In this document: piece by piece, positions 47,034-56,123 of the stretch
How positions within the stretch are numbered: the first letter of the stretch is position 1
Layout: every line of letters starts with the position of its first letter
Assembly (NCBI GenBank): GCA_002786025.1
Contig: NHNW01000027.1
Coordinates: forward strand, 310,001 to 374,000
DNA length: 64,000 nt
Direction of reading: 5' to 3'
DNA from: Zasmidium citrigriseum
Lineage: Eukaryota; Ascomycota; Dothideomycetes; Mycosphaerellales; Mycosphaerellaceae
Position numbers and translations under genes: made by a program
Notes under the pieces: generated by a model
What the model was told of the DNA's origin: nothing
Databases searched by the model: none
Seen by the model: the letters and a program-made list of their open reading frames with translations, nothing else

Positions 47034-47839
47034 CTAGTCCATTCCACCAACGACTGGTCGAGCCTTCGCATCTTTCTCACGCTCCTCCTTCATGAACTGA
47101 TCCAATTCACCCTTCAATTCCTTGTCTTGCAAGAACTCCTTCAGTCGTAGCATTGACTTCGCTTCCATCACGGGAGCATAGGCCTTTGCCTTTACCTCGA
47201 CTACAACTGTTAGCATCAGGTCGGTAGATCTGTGAGCTGTACTTACAGAACTTCTGCAGCACGTTCTTTGGAATCCCGAAGGTTCGCGACAGGACAAAGA
47301 GATCGGCCATGCTCGGCGTGCCATGCTGGTCAAAATACACGTGAAGGAACTCTTCGGCTTCGCGGTTCGGGAGAGCAACAGGTTGGACTTGTGAAGCTTG
47401 GATAAGCCCAGCGCGCACGGCGACACGATCGCAGTCGCTGTTCTACATTAGCACGGTAAATGAAGACAACCCAAGACACTCACTGGATGAGCTTCACCAG
47501 CTGACCTTTACACAAGGTGTCGTAGTCCGCTTTCGTGAGCCAAGGACCTTGCTCGAGGAGCTGAAGGTAGTCACTGCAGTCGAGGCCGTACTTTGACTCA
47601 GGGACGTTGGGGCGGGCCTTTCGCTCGTCGCGCAGCTCCATCAACTCCTTCGCCGCCATATTTCGGTCGTGATAGAGCTGCTCGAAGGGTGTGCGTTGCG
47701 CGGGCTCTTCTTGGTTGTCACCAGTCATTGGAGCTGCGGCGGTGTTGGAGGTAGGAGCAAGCTGCTCGTCGCAGAGACGGCCTAGCTCGTTCAGCCCGGA
47801 CAGAAGTCTCTCGCAGATCTCTTTCTCGGTCGCCTCCAT
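47034..47839 (-). CDS. Homeodomain-like protein of the MAT region
   Basis: The model is complement(join(47034..47200,47247..47437,47484..47839)), giving 237 residues; an in-frame ATG at 48010 would add 57 more. The N-terminal half is helical and charged (KEICERLLSGLNELGRLCDEQL). Residues about 145-190 (EAEEFLHVYFDQHGTPSMAD, then LFVLSRTFGIPKNVLQKFFE) follow the spacing of a homeodomain: Leu-xx-Phe in helix 1, Pro before helix 2, and a helix 3 ending in paired Phe. The usual Asn of helix 3 is missing, so DNA binding is doubtful. An intron interrupts this helix. The C-terminal tail is highly charged. It is divergent from MAT1-2-1, sharing a 333 bp promoter. It could correspond to an accessory MAT-locus gene described in Capnodiales (MAT1-2-12/MAT1-1-10 type), but I cannot confirm that. 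Confidence 0.7.
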
Positions 47840-48172
47840 CTCGAGTTGAGGGTTGGATGGAAGGTCGGATGGGTGGGAAGGTTGTTGTTTGTGGGAGATT
47901 TTTTGGCGATAAGCGGTAAGTGCACTCTCGATTCTCGCCGTGGTCAGCTGTTTATCACGAGTCCGAAAATTTAGAGTTTGAACTTCATGCGCCTCGGGTG
48001 CTTGGGCCATTGGCGCAGCCACAGCTTGCGCATGAAATGATTCCTCTTGCTGCTTTTCTCTTCTCTTCGCAACCCATCCAGACAACATCTCACACACCTT
48101 CTCACAATCGCCTGCAACATCACCACAAGCACTGAACCACATCAACGACGCAACGAGCAGCGAATAACGAAA
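47840..48172. promoter_or_regulatory. Divergent promoter of MAT1-2-1 and the homeodomain-like gene
   Basis: The 333 bp between the two ATGs must hold both promoters. Part of it may be coding if the upstream ATG (48010) of the minus-strand gene is used. No specific site is called. Confidence 0.45.
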
Positions 48173-49228
48173 ATGGCTACTCAGATCACCCACGCTCCAT
48201 TCGACCCCTTCGCCGACGCCGTCGAGAGATTCGACAAGGCCGTCAAGGTCGCCGTTGCTGCGTGCGAGCGTGGCTTCCGTGGCAAGATAGCTGTGTCAAT
48301 GTCCGACGTCACTGGCATTGGCGATGATGCTCTTGATCTGTTCAAGCAGCACCTCGAGTAAGTCATTACTGATGATCATTGAGCTTCACATAGCTGACTT
48401 GAGTAGCCACCACATCGGCCTCAGCTTCGCGCTCACCGCCGACCCAGATGCAGACCTGGTCTGCATCGAGCCAGTCGCGGTCTCTGCAAGCATGCCCAGC
48501 ACCGAGGACGCCACGGGAAAGACGAAGCGCCCAAAGAACGCCTTCGTGATCTTCCGCCTCCACCACCACGCCACAGTCAAGGACATGTACCCTGGAATAC
48601 ATAACAACGAGATCTGTAAGTCGAGACCACTGCGCGTTCGAGTCGAGCCTTCGCTGACATGTATTTTAGCCAAGATCATCGGCGCCATGTGGCGCAACGC
48701 GTCGCCAGAAGAAAAAGCCGAGTACAAGGAGAAAGCTGAGGTATGTCGTGCTTCATTTTGTCTTCATTGAGCCAGACTGACAAGACGCAGGAAGAGAAGC
48801 GCCAGCATGCGATCGACCATCCGGGCTACAAGTACCAGCCACGCAAGCCATCCGAGAAGAAGAAGCGCATGACCAAGAACAAGCTGGCCAAGCTTGCTGC
48901 GCAGTCCAGCAGCACCGACGCTACCACGAACGCGACCGCTCTCCCAGCCCAACAGAACGGGCAGACCACCGTCAGCACCGTCACGCCGCCTTACCAGATG
49001 GCGGCTCTGCCCCTCTTCGGAGGGGCAGAAGCCTTCTCGCCGGTCCTGGGTCTCGCCACCGACGAGCAGACTTCCACGTCAGTTGCCTTCGCTGAGCAGC
49101 ACCGCCAAGAGCAGCTTGAGGGGTATGCTGATGTAGACTTCGACGCGTTCGTCGACCCGTCGGTCTTCGGGGTCCCTTCGCCTTGGGGCCTCGAGGGCTT
49201 GGCGGCTCTCGTGAACGACGATGCTTGA
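48173..49228 (+). CDS. MAT1-2-1: Mating-type HMG-box transcription factor MAT1-2-1
   Basis: Master regulator of MAT1-2 identity and sexual development, acting in the nucleus. The model is join(48173..48357,48407..48615,48670..48740,48791..49228), giving 300 residues. The MATA-type HMG box is at about 103-172 (KRPKNAFVIFRLHHH, YPGIHNNEISKIIGAMW, SPEEKAEYKEKAEEEKRQHA, HPGYKYQPRKP) followed by a basic KKKRMTKNK stretch. Intron 2 splits the Ser codon in NNEIS, the position of the conserved intron in MAT1-2-1 HMG boxes. The 100-residue N-terminal region (DALDLFKQHLD, IGLSFALTADPD) is typical of the Dothideomycete protein. The neighbours APN2 and APC5 support the identification. A generic HMG protein is a less likely alternative. 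Confidence 0.93.
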
Positions 49229-50534
49229 AGAGAGAGGCATGCTTGGGCTTTGCGCCCACTGTTGTTTGGTCTTGTGCTGCTGTAATGACACCGTATATAG
49301 CTAATGCAAGACTCGCGTCGCTTCTGTGTAATCTACTGCTGTACAACAAGTCTCAAGTCAAGAAGCCTGCGCTGAGATGCCAGCGAGCACATCGATGGCC
49401 TTGAGACCTCTGCTGCGCTGGAGATTCCATGATCCTGCTAAGCCAGCGAGAACATCGATGGCCTCGAGATCTACGCTTGCTTGAATATATCTCTGTTCTA
49501 CTCCGCATCACCGGCGTACCAGCGAGCGCATTGACGGCGTTCAGACACACGCTGCCTTGGGGATTTCCGTTCGAACTCAGCAGCACGCACATGCCAGCGG
49601 GCACGTCGATGGCGTTGAGGCCTCCACTTCCAAGGAGATTTCTCAGTCCTACTCCGCAGCACAGATGGGCCAGCGAGCACATCGATGGCCTCGAGACTTC
49701 CACTTCCCTCGGGGTTTCTCCGTCCCACTCTGCAGCACCGATATGCGAGCGAACACATCGATGGCCTTGAGACCACCACTTCCTTGGAGATTTTCAGTCC
49801 ACCTCAGCAACACTGACATGCCCGCGTCAATATCGATGGCTTCGACAACTTTGATTCCCAGAAGATGTTTCTCCCAGGCTCAGTAACTCTGACATGCCAG
49901 CAAGATCACCAATCGCTTTGACAATGTCAACGGCTACTTCCTTGAGGATTTCTTAGCCATGTTCAGCGACACAGGTACGGATTAGATTATCAATCGCTTG
50001 AACAATGTTGCTTTCCTGGGGATTCCTCAACTGAGGATTGAACTCATCTGCAGCGCGTCGCCAGCAAAATTATCAATCGCTTGAAGAATGTTATCTCCTG
50101 GAAGACCTCTCGATGAATGTTAGCAATGCTGTACGCCAGCAAGAGTATGGATCGCTTGAACAATGTTGCCTTCTTGGAGATCTCTCCATGCAATCATCTG
50201 CTTTGACACACCAGCACAACCATCAATCGCTCAGAGTATGTTCCATCGTGTGGAGTCATGCGCACTGAGACGCCAGCAAGATCATTAGTCGCTCGAGGTA
50301 AGTTGCGTACGGACCGGTACGGTGAAATCTCTCCGTTGAAGTCATCGCGCTGAGACATCAGCAGCAGTCTCAATTGCTTGAAGAGTGTTGCTCCCTTGGG
50401 GATCTTTTTTTGCAGTCGCTCGCTTTGATTGAGACACGTGACTCTGGCGTCGCGCTTTCCTTGCTCAAACTTCATCCCGAACTTTCCAATAGCGCACGCC
50501 TTCGTCTCACGCAACACCACCACAGACCATCATC
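49229..50534. other. Intergenic, mostly tandem repeat
   Basis: Contains the MAT1-2-1 3' UTR, the decayed 75 bp array (49381-50415) and about 120 bp of leader for the following gene. Frames here are by-products of the repeat. Confidence 0.6.
49381..50415. repeat. Decayed tandem array, about 75 bp units
   Basis: Fourteen units can be followed, starting near 49381, 49444, 49519, 49595, 49671, 49745, 49822, 49898, 49977, 50062, 50137, 50212, 50272 and 50360. The core reads ccagcgagcacatcgatggc followed by cttgag in the first seven. It drifts to ccagcaagattatcaatcgc followed by ttgaacaatg in the last seven. Each core is followed by a cttccttggggatttct-like block and a cagcaacac-like end. Two subfamilies in sequential blocks suggest local expansion followed by decay. 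Confidence 0.8.
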
Positions 50535-51585
50535 ATGGCTGTGAATCCACACCTCACCGCGCACTTCCCGCACATGTTTCCGGCTCCACGGACCATCGAA
50601 AACATCGAGAAGGAGCGCCGCAAGTACCCAACGCGTGGCGACGATGGATGCGAAGACCCCGACGACACCATCTTTTGCGACCTCCAATACTTCGACTCGC
50701 TCATCACGAAGATGAACAACATCGAGACCAAGATCGAGATGTGGAGCTTGAAATGCACCAGACGATTTCTGCCTCATGGCGCCGACTTCGATCCACGTAC
50801 CCATGCTCGCGAAGCCCTCACCGAGCTCGTTGACATCACGAAGCACATCGAACGCCTCAGCAACAACATCGTGCTATTCGGTAACCATGCCACGCGCAAA
50901 TACTTCACTCTGAGGTTCAATGCATGCGTCCAACACGCTGTCAAAGCTCTCCAGCAACATTTGAAAATGGAGGCCCAGCTGGAACATGTCAACAACGCCG
51001 CGACGGCAGCCAGGTCGTCCGCCCCAATCTATCCAAACGACAACGAGCCGATGCCGCCATGGACGACTTGGTGCGACGTACCTGATCTCAGCAAAGTAGG
51101 CGGCGCGGAGATCGAAGCTATCAGAAACTACAAACCAGGCTCCAAGCTGGTCAAATATCAACTGATTCCGGCTCAGGGCCTTCTCATTCAAGAGCACTGG
51201 CGCAGCAAGGTTGAGAGATTCTGCGATGACATTGCGGCCAGCTCAGCGGACCCACAGCGTGTACTTCGGCTTAAACCAGAGCCTGCACATGCGCTGAACA
51301 AGATATGCGAAGGTGAAGGAAGTATGGCCGGCACCACGACGCTCACGAAGATGACCCCAATGCCTGCTTTCACCGAGGAGGTAAGCTCAACATCATCGCA
51401 CAGGGTAGCAGTTACTGACAACTATGTAGAGAGGGAAGGTTTGGGCCTTTGGTGAACAAGAACCGGTCGCAATTGGCCGCATCGCACGCGGGATTGCAAA
51501 GATGCTCGGTGAAGAGACTACTTTGGGTATGCCGGCAGCTTTGGAGAGAGTGGTGTTGTCCGATGAGGACAACGCTGCCAACTAG
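50535..51585 (+). CDS. Orphan protein of the MAT region
   Basis: The model is join(50535..51380,51430..51585), giving 333 residues. The 49 bp intron (gtaagc, branch-like ttactgac, atgtag) is phase 0. There is no signal peptide or membrane helix. The protein is helical and charged, with ERRKYPTRGDDGCEDPDDT near the start, a His/Arg-rich middle (HGADFDPRTHAREALTEL) and a C-terminal exon KVWAFGEQEPVAIGRIARG. I recognise no domain. Its place 3' of MAT1-2-1 and beyond the repeat array makes it a candidate accessory MAT gene (a MATORF or MAT1-2-12 type protein reported in Capnodiales), which is inference from position only. Confidence 0.7.
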
Positions 51586-51854
51586 GAGGTTAGCGCAGCC
51601 CTATCGCCATGCAACTCCACAGGTTCTGAGCCACGAGTCGCACTTACAGCCCTCTTTGCCTTCCTTGTCGGAGTGAGAGAAGGAGAAAAAATGCTGCTAC
51701 TTCCTTCCTGGGCCTAGCCTGCTGACTAAGCCCGGCGTCATCCAGGATCACACCTCCGATGGAATGCCAGATGTCACCAAGCAACCTCGTCGTCGATACC
51801 ATGGCTGACTCAAGGCTACACCATCTTCATGCGCCAAGATGAGACACTGCCGTG

Positions 51855-54800
51855 ATGGGCTTCCGCGCGCTCGTGTTCACCTACCTCCTCGGCGGCCTGA
51901 CCTTCCTCCCGCTCCTCCTCGCCGCCGTCCTCGCAACAGCGTGGTATCTACTGCCCACGATCGATTCCGCCAAAGGTGAAACGGACAATGAGACTTCTAG
52001 AAAGAAGAGGTTGGAGGGAAGCGATGCGGCCATCAGAGAGAAAGAGCAGAGCAGGAGCCGGCAAGATTCAACCAGTGATACTGGCGCGAGTGGGACATTT
52101 GCCGTGCTGAGGAAGTACGACTTTCAAACGGCCATTCAGGCATTGAATGCGCGGAATAATGGGAGCACGGCGGGCAGCGGTACGGGCGCTGATGGTCCTG
52201 GTGGGGATGGAAGCGGTAGCAGCGAGTCGGTATACCAAAGCATGTATCGATCCGTCTTCACTGGCAACAGGAATGCCGCCAGCAGCACTTCAATTCTGGA
52301 GAATGAGGATGCCCAGCAGACTCCCACCGCCCGACGAGCAAGGCCAGTCTCCGCCAATGTAATGTACATCGTTCTCCGCCATGGACACCTCATGCTGTAC
52401 GACTCGCCCGCGCAAGTCGAGGTCAAGCATGTGCTGAGCCTTGCACATCACAATGTTTCGCTCCAGTCTGGCAAAGATGCTCAGGATGAGACGGACGATC
52501 GATATATTCCTGAAGCTGATCTCTTCATCAAGCGAACAGCCATTGTGCTGACTCCCATCGAACTGCCCAACGGTGCCTTGCAGAATTCGACATACCAGAA
52601 ACCCAGCAAACCCATATATCTATTCTCCGCGACGAGCATCGAAAAAGAGGACTTTTACCACGCCCTCCTCTCTTCCAGATCGCATCCTCCAGCCCTTCTG
52701 CCACTCGATCCAGAGGCTCTCATCAAATTGCAGTCCTCTCTCCACTCGTCAAGCCTCACATCCGAGACTCGGGCATTGAATGCCCTTCTTGGGCGAGTAT
52801 TCCTGGGTATCCACCACACTGACTTCTTGAAAAACTTCATTCTAGGCAAGATTGAAAAGAAACTGGCTAGAATTCAAAAGCCGACCTTCATTCCTTTGTT
52901 ACGCATTCGCTCGCTGGACCTCGGAGACGCTGCTCCCATCTTCACCAACTTGAAGCTTCGAGATTTGAACATCTCAGGTGATACCACAATCAGTGCGGAT
53001 ATGCGATACAACGGAGGCCTTTCGATCACTCTTTTGGCTGTGGCGAAACTGGACTTGGGGACTCGCTTCAAGGCGCGAACGGTGGATCTGGTGTTGAAGG
53101 CATCTATGCAGCGTGTGCAAGGAACAATGCTGCTGCACATCAAGCCGCCTCCTTCGAACAGATTATGGTACTGCTTTGAGAGCATGCCGGAACTGGAAGT
53201 ACGCGCCGAGCCTGTAGTCAGCGAGCGCAAGATCACATATGGGTTCGTTTTGCGAGCGATCGAGGAGCGAGTGCGCACAGCCCTTGGAGAAGGACTTGTG
53301 AAGCCAAATTGGGACGACGTTCCAATGCCATTGATCGACACAAGGGGAAGCCATGCACGAGGGGGCCTCTGGAGCGATGAAGGCCTAGACGAGCATCCTG
53401 AATTGCGACCAGGCTCGGCGCAGAACCTGACAGATCGAAATGAAAAGACACTTTCAATGCCATCCCTGGTTCCTGAAATGGACACTGGTTCATCCACCGG
53501 TCTCTCCTCTAACTCAGACATCAACTTGGTCAAACTTCGACATTCTGCAACAATGCCAATCGACGAGCCTCAGTTCAAGCGGCGCCCTCTTGGCCAGCCA
53601 CACAGCTCTCAAGTTCCACCACCAAGCCCCGAAGTGCATCAACAAGCAGGTGTTCCCCCAAGGCCGCTTCGTTCTCCATCGATTACGATGCCTTCACCTG
53701 TCGTGGCTGTCGACGGCCAGAATGTAGAGCAGGTGCGAGCGGATGATCCCTCCTTGCGGCCGAGTTCATCCCAGAACAGACGGCTGTGGTTACCTCGTGG
53801 ATCTGTATCCGGTCCGCCGCAGCAGAGAGATGCGCTGGACGGTCTGCGCGATTTACGAGCTCGTGCAGAGCAAGCATCGACAAAGCCATCGACAGTTGTC
53901 GCTGCCGAGAGCAGCAACAACGACATCAATCAAAGCCTGGAAGACTTGAGTGGGAGCCAAGACTCAGATGATGGATCTCTACGCAACCATCAAACATCTG
54001 ACTCAACCATTCCAGCCACACCTCGCTCATTTTCGATTCGAAGTACGGACTCTGAACGCTCGAGTGCTACCTCACTGTCTTCTGCTCGAGGCCAACAGCC
54101 CGGCCAGAGAAAGGCAAATCTTCTCGCAGCAGCTGGTGCAGCGACTAATGCAGCGAGAAATTGGGGATGGAACACCCTTCAGAAGAATCGGGGCATCTTG
54201 CCACGAGCGGGAGTCAAGCCGGAGACAAGTCCAAAGGTAGCTGATCAGCCCATGGGACGTGGACAGCCACTTCCTCCGCCAGGGCAACCTCTGCCGGGGC
54301 CCAACAAGGGTATTTGGGGCGGGATGAGCAGCATGAGGCGAAAACCCGTCCCCGCTCTACCACCGAGACGACCGCGGCCGGGTGAGAGCGAGCCAAGCCA
54401 GACTACACCGAACAGTAAAATTCCCGTCCTTTCAAGAACCAAGAGCAACACAAGCCAAAATCGCGAGGGCGAAGGCGAGGATGAGTTTGGTACTTGGCAA
54501 GAGAACGTAGTGCAAGAAGGTTCAGCACCAAGTGGTGAGTCGAGTGAGAGCGTCAACATCGAGCCAGGTCAAGCCGATCAGCATTCTGGTCAAGAGCAGT
54601 CGAGCGCCAGCATGACGGAGGAAGAAGACTTGCTACAGCTCAGCGCCGACGAGCCAGAAGCCCCACGAACCAAAATTCCCGAGGAAAGCGAGACGCCCAG
54701 CAAGCTGAGAAAGGTACCACCACCCTTACCAGCTCGACGACAACAGTCTCCTCAAGAAGCCAGAGCTGGTGATGAGCCTGCTGGGAGCCAGCAACATGAA

Positions 54801-55364
54801 GATGCTACCGATGAATCAAGCTTGAAGGATAGCGAAAAGGACGAGTCTTCAGAAGCGTCTGCGCTTCGTGTCCCTGAAGGTACTGCCGATGCAATTGCTG
54901 CTGAGAACTCTACGGTAGAGCTCCAGACTGGTGCCGCAGATGACGAGGATCACCTTGACAAAGCCCATGCGGTGGAAGCTGAGGTACAGGCGGAGCCAAT
55001 TAAACCGGGAGAGACTCAGTCAGAGGGCCTGAAACATATGACGACCGGTCAAATTCCAGAGCCGGAAGTTACAGGACGTCACAGGGCGAACACGGCAGAG
55101 AGGTTCATACGGGGAGAAGATCTCAAGGAAGAAGATTTCGAAGGGGAGAACGCCGCACTATCTGATGAACAGGGTCGGGTCAGCAACAAGTCGACGCCGT
55201 CGAACGAGACACTGGAAGGGTCGAGAAGTCATCACAAGACCAAAACTGACGATATCTCCGAACGGATCAAGGCGCAGGTGCAGAAGCACACTGGCCAGCC
55301 AGATCCTGATACCCGTAGCAGAACAACTGGTGATCAAGGTGCAGCAAGCAGTTGGAGCACATGA
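51855..55364 (+). CDS. NVJ2-like PH and SMP-LTD lipid-transfer protein
   Basis: Tethers membranes and moves lipids at ER contact sites, like yeast Nvj2 and human TEX2. Single exon of 1169 residues from the ATG at 51855. The N-terminal helix (about 9-33, LVFTYLLGGLTFLPLLLAAV) anchors it in the ER. A split PH-like domain covers about 168-280 (VMYIVLRHGHLMLYD, KPIYLFSATSIEKEDFYHAL). The SMP-LTD lipid-binding domain lies at about 310-500 (FLGIHHTDFLKNFILGKIEK, RSLDLGDAAPIFTNLKLRDL, TMLLHIKPPPSNRLWYCFES, RTALGEGLVKPNWDDVP). The C-terminal half is disordered and Pro/Glu/Ser rich. The architecture matches the family; the long tail is usual in filamentous fungi. Confidence 0.9.
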   Translation: MGFRALVFTYLLGGLTFLPLLLAAVLATAWYLLPTIDSAKGETDNETSRKKRLEGSDAAIREKEQSRSRQDSTSDTGASGTFAVLRKYDFQTAIQALNARNNGSTAGSGTGADGPGGDGSGSSESVYQSMYRSVFTGNRNAASSTSILENEDAQQTPTARRARPVSANVMYIVLRHGHLMLYDSPAQVEVKHVLSLAHHNVSLQSGKDAQDETDDRYIPEADLFIKRTAIVLTPIELPNGALQNSTYQKPSKPIYLFSATSIEKEDFYHALLSSRSHPPALLPLDPEALIKLQSSLHSSSLTSETRALNALLGRVFLGIHHTDFLKNFILGKIEKKLARIQKPTFIPLLRIRSLDLGDAAPIFTNLKLRDLNISGDTTISADMRYNGGLSITLLAVAKLDLGTRFKARTVDLVLKASMQRVQGTMLLHIKPPPSNRLWYCFESMPELEVRAEPVVSERKITYGFVLRAIEERVRTALGEGLVKPNWDDVPMPLIDTRGSHARGGLWSDEGLDEHPELRPGSAQNLTDRNEKTLSMPSLVPEMDTGSSTGLSSNSDINLVKLRHSATMPIDEPQFKRRPLGQPHSSQVPPPSPEVHQQAGVPPRPLRSPSITMPSPVVAVDGQNVEQVRADDPSLRPSSSQNRRLWLPRGSVSGPPQQRDALDGLRDLRARAEQASTKPSTVVAAESSNNDINQSLEDLSGSQDSDDGSLRNHQTSDSTIPATPRSFSIRSTDSERSSATSLSSARGQQPGQRKANLLAAAGAATNAARNWGWNTLQKNRGILPRAGVKPETSPKVADQPMGRGQPLPPPGQPLPGPNKGIWGGMSSMRRKPVPALPPRRPRPGESEPSQTTPNSKIPVLSRTKSNTSQNREGEGEDEFGTWQENVVQEGSAPSGESSESVNIEPGQADQHSGQEQSSASMTEEEDLLQLSADEPEAPRTKIPEESETPSKLRKVPPPLPARRQQSPQEARAGDEPAGSQQHEDATDESSLKDSEKDESSEASALRVPEGTADAIAAENSTVELQTGAADDEDHLDKAHAVEAEVQAEPIKPGETQSEGLKHMTTGQIPEPEVTGRHRANTAERFIRGEDLKEEDFEGENAALSDEQGRVSNKSTPSNETLEGSRSHHKTKTDDISERIKAQVQKHTGQPDPDTRSRTTGDQGAASSWST

Positions 55365-56123
55365 CGCGTTCGGGGGCATAGCGATGGCAGAACATGCGCA
55401 CTTACTGACTGTAATCAGACTACAAGCCGCCAGCATTTCACTCTAGCCAATACTTGTACTTCTGCTGAGCTCTGGGTTAGGACCTACTGAGGAATCGTTG
55501 ATTATGGTAAGCCTGCACAATGTATTGAATGGCTCACGTTCGCTCTTCTGGACATTCCGCACACAGCTACAGTACTCTCAATGCGTCCACAGATCGTCGC
55601 CTTGCCCTCATCGCCGCACTCAGCCTCCGAATTGCCCCATGCAGCCTGCGGCCTCACACCGAACAATTGTCAAGTTCAGTCATGATCGGCAAGCCTTTCA
55701 GCTGGCTAAGCCCAGTACCTGCCAAGATCCGCATGCATTCAGCTACCTTCAAGTCGATCACCACAGCTCAAGGAGCACGTGCTTTAGCTTGTGTAGGCTC
55801 AAGTATTAGGCCCCCAATCTAGGAATGGCGATGGAGCGCATTAGCCTTGATCGGTGAAATGCTTGAGCAGCTTGACTGGGTTGACGACGCTGAAGGATGG
55901 ATTAGCTTCGAACATTTGCCCGGTATGGACAAGCCACCTGCCGAATCGACTGCGCTTTCTCTTTTGCTGTCTAATCGGGGCAGTGGAGGACTTCGATGAT
56001 CCGCGATGCATAAGCAACAACTTGAGCAGATTTCTTGCATGGTGAGGCTGAAGATGCGAATATATATCGGCCAAGCGCTCAGCGAGGCTGTCCTTCCCCT
56101 CGTCTGCAAAGCCATCGTTAACA
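55365..56123. other. Intergenic, sedolisin promoter
   Basis: Between the NVJ2-like stop and the sedolisin start. A minus-strand frame (55841-56188) looks somewhat protein-like but has no ATG at its beginning and overlaps the protease exon. Otherwise nothing is seen. Confidence 0.4.

Noticed and set aside
49381..50415. CRISPR-like spacing of the 75 bp repeat
   Set aside because: The organism is eukaryotic. The units are contiguous and diverged, without constant repeats separated by unique spacers.
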